DNA of 64,000 nucleotides from positions 30,387,501 through 30,451,500 of the forward strand of contig NC_091966.1 in the NCBI RefSeq assembly GCF_036711975.1, given 5' to 3'. The notes below the pieces were generated by a model. The model was not told the DNA's origin. It searched no databases and worked only from the letters and a program-made list of their open reading frames with translations. Each line of letters begins with the position of its first letter. The first letter of the stretch is position 1. This document shows, one piece after another, positions 47,142-58,600 of the stretch. The translations under genes and the position numbers were made by a program. The DNA is from Onthophagus taurus (Eukaryota > Arthropoda > Insecta > Coleoptera > Scarabaeidae).

Positions 47142-48606
47142 TAACGGTGCTATTTATAATATAATAAGTAAATATCAAGAATTACCAAATTGTGAAAATA
47201 GTATTCGTCATTTTACATAAAAATGAACCAAATGAAAGTCGTTCTGTCCCAAGTGAGAAATCATATGACGATAAATTTTTTTGACCTTGAACTTATTTTC
47301 AAGGTTATATGAAGGTCACGAACAATTTTTTAAATGGCACCCTATACAATGGACCCATACTTTGTTATTTGATGTCAAGTCACCTGTAGGACAGCTTTAT
47401 TTGGCCTTTAAACTGATTTATCATCTTCATAGAAAAAATCTAGGCTTAAATTGAGCGGGGGTGGTTACGTTTAGTAGTTTAAAAGGGTAGGTTGAAAGTA
47501 CAAATAGGGTCAAAACGTGCCCTATTATGAGTTAAACATATTCCCCTAATTTCATTTTCCTAGCGTTTATTGTTTTTGAGAAAAAAAAATTAAACCAATA
47601 TTTTCCGCCATTTTTGGAAGGGTGTAGCTCCTTAGGGGAGCCGAAGTCGCCCATGGTTCATATATCAAAGTACCCTTAAAATTGCCTAAAGAATCACCCC
47701 TGAAGTTTGGGCACGTCATTCAGATAGACCCTGTATATATGTTGTCATGGTTACAAGTTTTTAGACTCATCACTGGCGCCAGTGATTTCAGAAGGGTGCA
47801 GCCTTTTCCGATCCATGCATGCCAGTTGATGTTTACACATGCAATTTAATTTTACTGGCGCGCCAGTTTTTATTGGCGCCACTAAATCCATGCATGTCTA
47901 AACTCACTATAACTTACAACGCTTTCGATATCTGATATTTTCAAATATTGCTGCCTTTCAACAATGGCGTATAGATCTCTACGAAGCGCTTTGCTGTTGG
48001 AAATACAGCACTATCATAATTAGACATGTACAGAAATATTCAGCAACAATCGAGATTTTTAAGAAATCTCAGCAAATAGGGTAATTAACAATGTAAGGTT
48101 TAAGACAACCGATCATTATTTGTCTTACGTTTTCAAAGCAAAAGAAATGATATGTTCTAGAATGCTGTAAATTAACTGTCAAAACAATTGTGATCAAAAA
48201 ATAATTTCTGTGCAGCTAATAAAAAAAAATTAATGGACATATCTGTCGTAATACCATGTCCTTGACATTTATTAAATGATAATTTAGATTATTAGGCGTT
48301 AAAAATTTTATTCTTCATGGGCATGGTCAATGTTTCAAATATTTGGAAACTTGTGAAAATTGAGGTAATAATGCTTTAAGTAATTTCAAGTTATTGGCAT
48401 ATTGAAATTGAAAGTATAAATGAATATAAATCTTGCCTTTATAGTTCATTAGCAGTTTTCATGATACAAGAAAATTGTTTACCCTAAGTCTCAACCTTCA
48501 TAACTGGTCCTAAATTCCTAAACAACTTGACTATATACATAACAGTACATAATCCTATTCTCTAAGTATTAATATTAAAAAATAAGTGTTCAAACAAAAA
48601 ATTGTT
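47142..48606. other. Spacer with transposon-end and palindromic remnants
   Basis: ACCCTGTA at 47728-47735, read on the minus strand, is a TACAGGGT-type end with the 400 bases beside it fairly GC-rich, probably a non-coding element. 47765-47900 holds CTGGCGCCAG and ACTGGCGCGCCAGT palindromes and two copies of ATCCATGCATG. No gene was recognised. Confidence 0.4.
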
Positions 48607-48612
48607 TTTATT
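48607..48612 (-). terminator. Poly(A) signal for NOP58
   Basis: AATAAA on the minus strand (TTTATT on plus), 138 bases past the NOP58 stop codon. Confidence 0.5.
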
Positions 48613-48749
48613 TCTGAAAAAATTAAAATAAAACTTTATCAAATGTATTTTCTTAACTGTCTAAATAATGTAATTCACATTACATTACAAGTTTTATATA
48701 AAAAGAAATTTTATATTTAATCATTTTAATCGATATAAACAAAGAAAAA

Positions 48750-50594
48750 CTATTCCTGTTCAACGACTTCCTTATGTTTCTTTTTCTTCTTCTTTTTCTT
48801 TTCAGAACTTTCCTGAACAACCTCTTCAGTTTCAACAGCAGCAGTAGAACTTTCTCCTACTTCCTGTCCTTTCTTCTTCTTTTTCTTTTTTTCACCTTTA
48901 CTAGGTGTAGTAGCTTCTTCTTCTTGGACTTCTTCCTTAACCTCAACTTCTTCAACATCCTGCTTCTTCCTCTTTTTCTTCTTTTTACCTTCACCTTGTT
49001 CTTCAACTTCCTGTTTTACTTCTACCTCTTCTTCTTCTTTAACTTCTTTTTTAAGTTTCTTTTTTTTCTGTTTTGTTGTTTCAGTAGTTTCTTCTTCAAC
49101 TTCAGTTTTAATTTCTTCAATCAATGGTTTATTATCAGAATCTCTCTTCCTTTTGCTACTTGATGGTAAAGTTGAATCAGCAGCAACAGGATATTGTTTG
49201 ATTTCACTTACTCCATGATATTTCTCAAATTTAGCTTTTGCTTTTCCGGTTCCACTTAATCTTTTTATATTTCCTTCTTCGAGGAATCTTAATCTTGATT
49301 CTAATTTAGTTTTGTGTTCAACACCTAAATCAAAACCGGTACTTTCTCCTAATGCGTCAACACGAGTTGCTAAGGAAGCTTTTGCAGCTAACATTCTTGA
49401 CATTTTTCCTTTATTTCTTGTACTTGCTTGACCAATTAATTGGGCGTGGTAAATTAAACCGTATTTAGGTGTATCTTTTTTGGTTTTAAGTGCGCGGAAA
49501 AGTGCTTTTTCCGCACCTATGATTTGTACGGTAGAAGCGGGGTGTTTAGCTAAATTAATTAAAGATCCAGCATGAGATATTAAACGCGCCCCTACAAGTT
49601 CTCCAACTAAAACTGTTAAATTTGGCGCCATTGCCATCATTCGTCCTTTTAAATAATCATAAAGTTGAGCGCGATAATTTGAAATATCAATTACTTGATC
49701 ACATAAATGTTGAATATGAATGATATCATCTTCTGAAATTTCGGTCCCCATTGAAATTTCAGCTGTTTCTTTAACTTTTTCTTCAACTTCTTCTGGAAGG
49801 ATATCAGACATATCTGATTTAGCAGCGTTATCTCGTGTTCCCATAACTTTAACAAGTTTCACATAAGCTATGTTATCTGTGATAATTTTTCCTAATTCAG
49901 GAAAATGCCATCCATACCATTCGCGACATCTCATAATGTAATTGTTTAATTCTTTATCTAAATCATCTAATAAACAAACAGCCTGAACAATCATTGTGTC
50001 AACTTTATCAGGAGAAAATTTTAATTTGTATCTTGATAATGAATGAGCTAAACCCAACATCATAGCGGTGTTTTCTTTTTTGGGTAACCCTGATATTAAG
50101 CTGTCCAATTGGGAACGTATACATCTCATAAGTTCTTGTACCGGACTGTTTGATAAACATTGCAAACTAAATTTTTCTTTAATAGCAGTACCTAATTTGT
50201 TATCAGCTACTAAAAGTTTTTCTTGGACGTCTTTATCAACAAATTTTTTTAAAACTTTTTTAAGAATTTTCGATAATTTTCCTTCAACAGCTGCAGTTGT
50301 CGCTGCCAAAGCTTCCGTTGTATCAGCAAACTTCTCAAAGTGTTTTAATTTTAAACTATTAAAAAAAAAAATTAAAACATTAAATTATAAAAAAAAAATA
50401 AAATACACATACATTTTATTTGCTGCTTCCGGCGATTGGAACTCCAAATACAAATTATCAGTTTCTTTTAACTTATTTTCATCGAGCATCTAAAACGAAA
50501 ACGTGGTTAAAGTGAGGTTATGTTTAAACCCCGGTTTTAAAGTATTTACCTTAAAAATGGCGTATCCTGCCGCCGTTTCGAAAAGCACCAACAT
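48750..50594 (-). CDS. Nop58: NOP58, core protein of box C/D snoRNPs, three exons
   Basis: A nucleolar protein that pairs with NOP56, fibrillarin and the 15.5K protein to guide 2'-O-methylation of rRNA and to help process pre-rRNA. Minus-strand coding exons: 50594-50550 (MLVLFETAAGYAIFK), 50489-50413 and 50355-48750, with matched phases, 575 residues. Seen in order: the N-terminal domain, LKHFEKFADTTEALAA, the coiled-coil part with NNYIMRCREWYGWHFPELGK, and the NOP domain with MMAMAPNLTVLVGELVGARL, SHAGSLINLAKHPASTVQ and GAEKALFRALKTKKDTPKYG. A long lysine/glutamate tail follows with K runs (nucleolar localisation). Exon 2 begins with an in-frame ATG, but homology requires exon 1. Identity is very high to the family through residue 430 or so. 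The tail is longer and more repetitive than in human NOP58. Confidence 0.97.
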
Positions 50595-51394
50595 TTTGGT
50601 GATTATCCGAAGTCACTTCACTTAAAAAAAACTTAATTATTAAAAAGATTATTTCAATTTAACCTTAGAACATGCGCGCATAAGAATTAGGTTAGGAACA
50701 ATATTAAAGATGGTTGACCCACGCGCCACTTAACATCAACATGAAGTTATCTATTTTAAAGATTGCCATCTATTAATAAGTAATTGTACCAGAATTTTGA
50801 AATCGTAAAATTTTACATTATATTTATTATTTATTTATTGCGATTATAAGTGAATAGTTTTAAATGTTTATTTGATTAAATTCGATAGGTTGATAATTCC
50901 AATTTATAAATTAAAATTTATTTATTAAAATTAAAAAGATTTTAAGTGAAATTACAGGTTCCTATTATATTAGATAATATAATTTAATAATAATAAATGT
51001 TTATAAACAATAATTTATTCAAGTTGATTGATTCTCGTTGCGTAAATAATGAATAAACGAATTTAATTAATCTTCTTTTGGGATAATAAAATTAGTCTAA
51101 CGGTTAATCTGTCGTTAAAATAATTTATAAAATTTGGCGAGTAAATAATATTTTTCATTAAATTTTTCGTGAAAATTTCATTGCAGCATAGGAAAGGTTA
51201 TTGACACATAAAAGAATGTATTTAACATGTAAATTTAGAATTTGTGATGAATAATTTAACTGTGAAATTTTCAGTTAAATACACATAATAAACTACATAT
51301 TTTATTATAAACTATTTTTGTTTCTAAGTTTCTTGTGAAATAAAAAAAAATGCGTTATTGGACACCAACAAACTTACATGTGCTTTGACTGACT
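50595..51394. other. NOP58 upstream region
   Basis: The NOP58 promoter should lie in 50595-50800 (read on minus), where the sequence is slightly less AT-rich than beyond. No TATA box is evident at a fitting distance. 50800-51390 is very AT-rich with no gene seen. Confidence 0.35.
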
Positions 51395-51610
51395 CCATTA
51401 CAATTCCAAAATTTGACCGTGTAATATGGATTTCATGTCGGAACCATATTTTTTGACCTTTTTTGAAACGATTGCCATGTTACTGTTAATGGAGTTCATT
51501 ATCATGCGATGTTTGAAGACTATTTTTAGCCAAATTTGGATTGGCCTGACATCAATGATATATGGTTCCTACACGATGGTACAGACGCTGGTCAATCAAT
51601 TAATTTATGT
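51395..51610 (+). pseudogene. Mariner-like transposase fragment
   Basis: The plus strand reads GTIFFDLF, a stop, then NDCHVTVNGVHYHAMFEDYF and NLDWPDINDIWFLHDGTDAG. This is the region around the second catalytic aspartate (VWFQQDGA in active insect elements); here the sequence is HDGT. It is about 70 codons long with stops and without ends. Confidence 0.6.
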
Positions 51611-52212
51611 TTATTGCAAGTAACTCAAAATCCTTTAATTCATACTACAGAATACAGCACATACCCTCTACAGTCCAACCGCGTCCAGAAATGTTTACTA
51701 TAGTTTTCAAATAATAAAAAATTGAAGAAGAGAGGAGGTATTGCAAATACTGAACCTAAGTGGATCTAATTGTAAGTTAAGGTCTTCCACCGCAAGGTTT
51801 AGGAAAGACTGTAAATTTGAAAAAAATTTCTTCGACACGTTATCTACAGTGGGTCGACCAGCTGGAACGTTTTGTTTATTAAAAATTGCTAACTAGCATG
51901 TCTTTCAGGAAACGACATTGTCAGATGATAGCCGGATTATTGTCGAACTACACATAAGGACATAAAAATTTAAAAAAAAATGTGCCCCTAACAGCCACTG
52001 TGGGTATTCCTAGATTTATTACCACACAACATTGACAATTTACAAAAATATTCGACTTTGCTACAAACTTTATGAGGAGCTTGTAAAAGCAGGTAGAGGA
52101 TACTGGAAAAGATGAGACCGACCATGACAGCTTTGCCAAGCAGTACTATTAAGCAGATTACAGTACTGGACTAGATCATATCATTTACATTTTTCCAGTC
52201 ATTCAAAAGCTG

Positions 52213-52650
52213 TTGAATCGGTTAATAACAATGATTTCAAGAAAGGAGTTCAAAAATTGTTTTAAAACTGTTCAATTACTGATGTTAGAAGAAGTAACTG
52301 ATGTAGTGGAAGAAGAATTAAACAAAGAAATTTGGCTGAGAAATAGAGTAAGCGAAAGAAATACAAAGGGAGGTTCGATGCTTTTACCACAGCTGAAGTC
52401 AGAAGATCCCTCTGAATTCAATGAGAATGACGGCAGAAAATATTGATTAGTTGGTATTATTAATTTTAAGTAATATTCGACGCAGCGATGCGTTATTTAT
52501 GCATTTTTTGTTATTTATCTGCTGGAAATAGTTACAAAAGTTTCAGTCATCTGTTTCGGTTGCCCAAATCATCTATTTCGCAAATTATACCCGAAGTTTG
52601 TGAAGAAATAAAAAGGGCATTAAAAGACCACATCAAGATCCTAAATTATG
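52213..52650 (+). pseudogene. PIF/Harbinger transposase relic
   Basis: Two pieces in neighbouring frames: 52213-52446, with EIWLRNRVSERNTKGGSMLL (compare the RR.W.R.W..RR...G.Y.TLL start of HARBI1-type proteins), and 52488-52640, with MRYLCIFCYLSAGNSYKSFS and then FRLPKSSISQIIPEVCEEI, the conserved helix-turn-helix part (LRYLATGDSYRSL..F.I..STIS.IIPEVC). The catalytic half is lost. A convergent MADF/BESS-like ORF lies 250 bases on, which fits the two-gene layout of this superfamily. Confidence 0.75.
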
Positions 52651-52904
52651 TTTATATTATAATTTTCATGTTGCATATCAAAATCAACATCTCTATGGAG
52701 TCTATGTACATGTATTCATTTATTTTGATGTGTGCAACTTTTTGATCGCACTGTACTTAACACTATTTCGCTTAAACAATATTGAACTCTTTCGTAATAA
52801 TATTGGTCTATTCTGTATTTTCACACAATAAATGAAGTGAATCATCAGTGGCTTGTGTGTCTATGTATAGTAGACCCTGCACTCGTTGAAAACGTATCAG
52901 ACTT

Positions 52905-53150
52905 TCAACCAGAGGCTTGTAGTATGTGACAATAGTACATATTTTTATATTTCAAATCGTTCAGTCTATATTTTGTAATCACTTTCTGCATTTCTTCTTT
53001 GCGTAGGATAGCCTGTTCAGTGAAAAATTTTCTTAATTGCGTCGGTATATATCTTCCAAAAATGCTAAATTCATCTCCTGCTCTTTCGATTTGGCGATGT
53101 AATTTTTGAGCTTGAAAGACTGAATTGAAGACATTGAGAATTGACATTTT
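52905..53150 (-). pseudogene. MADF/BESS-like partner ORF fragment of the Harbinger element
   Basis: The minus strand reads AGDEFSIFGRYIPTQLRKF followed by EEMQKVITKYRLNDLKY. It resembles the C-terminal end of MADF-BESS proteins (FGRYIA.QLR.L, then a helix that binds itself). PIF/Harbinger elements often carry such a DNA-binding partner gene in opposite orientation. The N-terminal MADF part is missing, and a Tc1 fragment abuts it at 53151. Confidence 0.45.
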
Positions 53151-53612
53151 ATGAGCTCGAAAGGTGTTGGAAATATGTATTTCCTTGATGGAATCATGAA
53201 TCACAAGCAATATATCAACATTTTGAAAACAAATCTTCGAAGCAGCGCTGAAAATATGGGGCTAAATAACGATTACGTATTTACCCAAGACAACGATCCG
53301 AACCACACAGCTTGGAATACTAAAATTTGGTTACTTTATAATACTCCTCAATGGATTGAAACCCCCTCACAATCGCTTGACATTAACCCTATTGAAAATT
53401 TGTGGAATTTACTTGAGGCGAAACCCAGAAAATACAGTATTCAGAAACAAAAAGATCTCAAGGCAGCTTTGACTACTGGCAATGAGTGGGAGAAAATTTC
53501 TATAGATACAATACAAAGATTAGTACAATCACTTCCAAGACGATTAGCTGAAGTCATTAACCCGTTTTTGCCCGAGTTTTCTTATTTCGAATACAAAGGT
53601 TCTTTTACATAA
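53151..53612 (+). pseudogene. Tc1 transposase, C-terminal 150 residues, 5'-truncated
   Basis: Open from SSKGVGNMYFLDGIMNHKQY to the stop at 53612. It contains QDNDPNHTAWNTKIWL (second catalytic aspartate), DINPIENLWNLLE (the third acidic residue of the DD34E triad) and a normal C-terminus. The first aspartate and the DNA-binding domains are absent. The reading frame here is intact, unlike the other transposase relics in the window, so it may be younger. The terminal repeats were not found. Confidence 0.8.
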
Positions 53613-53829
53613 TTTTGACGATTTTCGTTAATTTTTGATGTTCCAATTTTGGAACATTGACTGTGTCACAGGAACTTACAGTAAGAACAGTGCTGTTATC
53701 ATTCCAAGCTGTCACAGTTATGTTTGTGGTTTTATCCGTTAGGTATTGTCATACATATATTTCATACGTGCCCCTTGGTTTCTCTTTTAAAATTTTGCTG
53801 GGAGTGATAGGGCATTTCTCAGTCCTGTT

Positions 53830-54300
53830 AGGATTGATAGTTCTTCTCGTTAAACCTGTTTCTTCTCATTGCATTTGCGACCATTGGATTGTATGGAGGA
53901 ACTTGAAGATGTCCTGACAAGAACAAAATGGCAACGAAGCATTTAATTTCGCCAGTATCAATTTCTAAACTATGGTCATCATGTTGCTGAGCATAAAGTA
54001 CAAACATATCGTTCAAGAAAGTGCATATTTCTTCATCAAAAAAACTTTCAAAACCAGAAACAGCATCGGTATGTACGAGATTGGCTTGGTGAAGCAAATG
54101 GCGGCAAAGTTGGAGTCAAATCATATTTCGCCCAATTTCTTTTAGGCGGATGATTATAATTTGTGTTGCCTAAACGAGAAAGAGGTAAATCGTCTTGGTC
54201 ACTAGAATTTTCTGTGTCTTCGACGTCTCCGATGTAAGTGGTTTTATCGAATCGTCTAAATTTTACAGTCGCAGGGGCTTGTGTCGTTCACTCAAGTGAT
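53830..54300 (-). pseudogene. piggyBac-type transposase N-terminal relic
   Basis: The minus strand at 54097-53828 reads SGFESFFDEEICTFLNDMFV followed by YAQQHDDH, EIDTGEIKCFVAILFLSGHL and VANAMRRNRFNE. It matches the start of the PGBD-type domain (FELFFDEEI...I, EIK.FIGILLLSGY, V..AM.R.RF). Upstream, frames encode RNWAKYDL and an acidic region, broken by shifts. The catalytic part downstream is missing. Confidence 0.75.
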
Positions 54301-55650
54301 TTATATCAGAAGGAAGTTCTTCATCATTACTATCTTCCTCAGAGATTCTTCCATCATTAGGTGGAGTAATATGAATGTCTGCTTCCCATGTCTGCTGGTA
54401 GAATAGCAATTGAAAAAAGAGTGCACCCAATCACTCCCAGTGTTCCGAAGTTAGAACATTCCAAAATAATGGTAAATTACCATAATAAACGCATGCAAAT
54501 TTGGTAAGATTATTTATAGCAAACATTCAACAGACAATATAGTATGTTTTAGTACAAAAACAATTTGAAATTATTTACAGTAAATTACAAAAAAATACTT
54601 ACTTCTTTGCAGCCATTTTTGCACTATAAACATCAGCACAGTAAACTTTGTCAGATTTGCAAACGAGTGAATTCTAACAATATAGTACACTTCCCAATAA
54701 CGTATGAGACTATGACGAACAAGATGAGACCTGCAGAATGCAAAAAATATTTATTAAAATAATAAAATAATTATTTTTTATTATTGTTGACTGACTGTTA
54801 GAACAATCTTTTCTTGCCAGTTTCTTATTACATTACAACGTCTATTTGTATTATAATAAACCATTTTTATTGTAATTTATTTTATTTTTATCAAATTAAT
54901 AGTGCGAATACGCATGGTTTTGGAATTCTTTTGGTTTCCTGTCGCGACTATCTTTTTGTTGAAATAAGTTTTTCGTTTTCGTTCAGTGTTAACTAAAACT
55001 CCGATAAAGAATTCGAACTCTGGCTTAATTGGGACAAAATACCCCGATCGCAGTGTCCCAATTAACCAAAATCGACTGCAGTATATGCATTTTTTTCTCA
55101 AAACTGATAAAATGATAATATAACTTTAAATGATAAAATTTGATTTTTCCTGAAATCAATCTTTACATTAAAATTGACGATTTCCAATTAAAAGAATATT
55201 TAGAATGGATCAATTTTGAATGTTTAAAAATATTCAATCTAAGCGTAAAGTATTATATAATTTAAAAACTTTTTTTTCTAAAACTTCCAAAGTGTTGAAT
55301 TAGCCATAACGAATTTATTATATTATAATAAAAGCTAAGTTTAACAGTGTTTGCTTTTCCACTTTTTTTGTATTTATTTCTTATTTAGAGAATTTTAAAT
55401 TTAAATAAAAAATGATTATATTTACACGTTCAATATCAATAAACGGTATTGAAAAAGACAACAATTATCCCTCCAAAAAGATTTTTTAACGTAACCGCAG
55501 CCTTGAATAGAGCATAAATACGCTTCACTGGACGAATGTCAACACCATTACACTTTGTAGTGCTCGAGTTCAGACATTTTTTTTTTGTTTCTTGGTAGTG
55601 AGCTTTTATGTGAATTTTCTTTTGATTATAAAGAAATTATTAACAAAAAG
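54301..55650. other. Upstream region of the P450 gene
   Basis: No gene was recognised. A 12-bp inverted repeat (TTAATTGGGACA) lies at 55025-55036 and 55054-55065. The 55500-55640 part is likely the P450 promoter and 5' UTR, ending in AACAAAAAG before the ATG. Confidence 0.35.
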
Positions 55651-58600
55651 ATGTTTGAGAAAGTAAGTAAAATTAATTAAATATTAATGTTAAATTCAAA
55701 AAAAGTTTTCTTTCATATTTCTTTTCATTCTTTCTTCAAAATAAAATATTTGACTCAAAATTAAAAAAATACTTTATTAATTTATCTATATTTATTTAAT
55801 TATTAGTATTGTTTTTAAAATTTGTAAATTCTATTTTTAATTTCTTTTCTTCTTCTTTGTTGTTGATGGCTTTGGTTAAAAAAAATATTTTAAATTAAAT
55901 CCTAATCACGTACAACAAAAATGTTCATTTACAAGAATAACAATGGACTTTCTTGGATACTAAATGAATGCAAACGATCGATAAATAGTAAAACGGATAA
56001 TTGTTCTATTTCAACAGATGCTATTGGGTGATCGCCTTCCTCTTTCGACATTCGTTGCGGTTTTTCTTTTGATACTTTTAATGATTTACTTCAAAACATG
56101 GCTAAGATGTTCATGGCTCGTATTGAAATTAAAAGGACCGACTGCTTTACCCATTGTTGGAAATGCATTGATTATTGCAGATTCAGCAAGTAAGTAACAA
56201 AAATTTTAAAAGTTTCGCTATTTTCTAGGTTAGATCATTTTATTCGAAAACGATTTTCTGCCAGATTCTATGGAATATGATAAAAAAATTAGACGATATC
56301 TTTTAAGGTGAATTTATTGATGAGAGCTGCGACTACAATTTTTTTAACACAATGAATAATTTCTCTAATATGTTTTAATATAGTTTATATCAATAATAAT
56401 ATATTTATATCATTCTCATCTATTTATGTATGAATTTCTATATTTCGGTTTATCTATTTTTCTAGACAAAGTAATATATTTGTAGCTAAACCTGTAATGA
56501 ATATTTTGGCAACATGCTTCAATATACCTCAAAATTCTGGAAATATTCAAGTTGAAGCTGTACGTTTTGTTAACACTTCAGATAATTGAAATATATAATT
56601 ATTTCTTAGGATGGTTGTCTCTTACTTGTGCAGAAGAACACATATGGTTTCTGTTAATCATCTCAAAATACCTGCTCTATATAAAGTTTTTGTTTGTACA
56701 TACACATTAATAAGTATGTTTGTTGAACAAGGGTGTTAAATGGTTGTTAATATACATTGAGTTTGTGCCTATAACTTGTATTGTAATTAATTGCACTAAC
56801 TAGGCACGTGTTGTTCATGATGTGTCTATGTTATTTGTAATGTGAATAAATGGAAAATTACCAGCAAATATGTAGTTATTGCAATAAGAGAGTTAAAAGT
56901 GAATAAAATCGATAATATGGGTTTTTAATAGGAGATATAATTCCACAGAATTAATTTTTACTGAATGATTAATTAATGTTAGTTTCAAAATCGATATTTG
57001 AGTCAATCTCACAATTATTGGAAAATGTGCATATTTTTCTACCTATACTCTCCATAATATCTACACATATCTAGTCAAACAGATTTTGCAGTAAAAATAT
57101 GTGTCCATCAGTGATTGGGTCGATAATTTTATTGGTTGTTATGATGTTGTAATTATCTGTATGTTATTATGTATTGCATCTGTATGTTGTAATTATGATC
57201 TTCGTAATTAGTCGTAACCCTTTTTCTTCGTATTTGTTTCATATTTGAGTCCACATTCAAATATTTTTAGCCTTACTTTTGTAAGATATCCTATAATTAT
57301 TTAAGACCTGTTTTAATCTGCGGGGGTAAATACCTATATGAAGAATTTCTCTTTTTCTTGTAAAATGTTGTCTTCGTATGGCACAAAGTTATGAGAGTGG
57401 CTTTGAAAATATTGGATTGGCAACTAAGTTCCGGTTATTGTTTTTATTTTAAAGTTTATTTTTCAATATAAATTAACAACTTCACAATCAATAATGTATT
57501 TTTTGTTGTTGTTTCAACTTCCTCGCAACGTTTAACAAGATATTCAATACTTTTTTGTTAGAAATCATCCGATTTCGACTCGAAAAATTCATCCAACCAA
57601 GCTCTCCATTCTGCATCGATGTTAAAACAATCTTTGCACATAGCATTTGGATGAGATCAAAGAGGTGGAAATCTGTTGATGCAAAATTGGGAGAGTTCTT
57701 TCGTCATATTGACGATATCTATGAATATTCCCTTTTCACCATAAGAACAACATCGTTTTACACTGATGAAGAACTTGTTTATCCGGTGTTAAGCCATTCC
57801 ATGCGATACAGGTACAATTTTTCATTTCCAGCAACAATTGATTTCATTCGATCATTTAAATCATGCGGAACCCATGCTTTACACTTCTCAACCTTTCTCA
57901 TCGAGTGAAGATGCTTCTTCATAGCAGTGTAGGACCATTCCATTTTCCCAGCCAGTTTCCTTGTCGTTTAACCCATATTTTTGTACAAAAGCTGATTTTA
58001 TCGCTCTATACACAGCAAATTTCAATGTTGGTTTTTATTAAATCATATTTTCTATGAATTTTGGTTTTCATGCAAACAACATACGTCAGGACGTTAGTCT
58101 CCTATTATGTCATCTTTTATTATGTTATATTTAAGGTAGCTCGTGCATAGTATATTAACACGTTGGACATTGTAACGTTGTTAGTGGACATGATGAAACA
58201 AGGATATGCGTGAATTGAACTAAAATTAGAATTAAAACTAGAACTAACACTAGAAACTTTCGGGTTTTGCCGTGCATCTTTTAAGAAATCACTTCGAAGT
58301 GTCACTTCAAACCAGTTTCTGAAGATGGATAATGGATAATTTAATCAAACAGTTTCTGAAGAAGGTTGCAACATGGCATCCGAAACGTCAAACCTTTTAG
58401 GGGAGAAAGTGGCTTTAAAAATATTGGATTAGCAACTAAGTTTTGGTCATTTTTTTATATTTTTTTATTTTAATAGTTATTTTTGATACAAGATGGCGAA
58501 ATGACACTTTTGCATTCGAGAATGAAAGTTTTTTTTGCGAGCTTTAGCGAGCAAAATTCTTTTGCTGTCGTGTATCAAACAACATTTTTTCGAAAACTGC

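Noticed and set aside
48774-49163. Phenylalanine/leucine-rich plus-strand frame over NOP58
   Set aside because: It is the antisense shadow of the lysine/glutamate tail.
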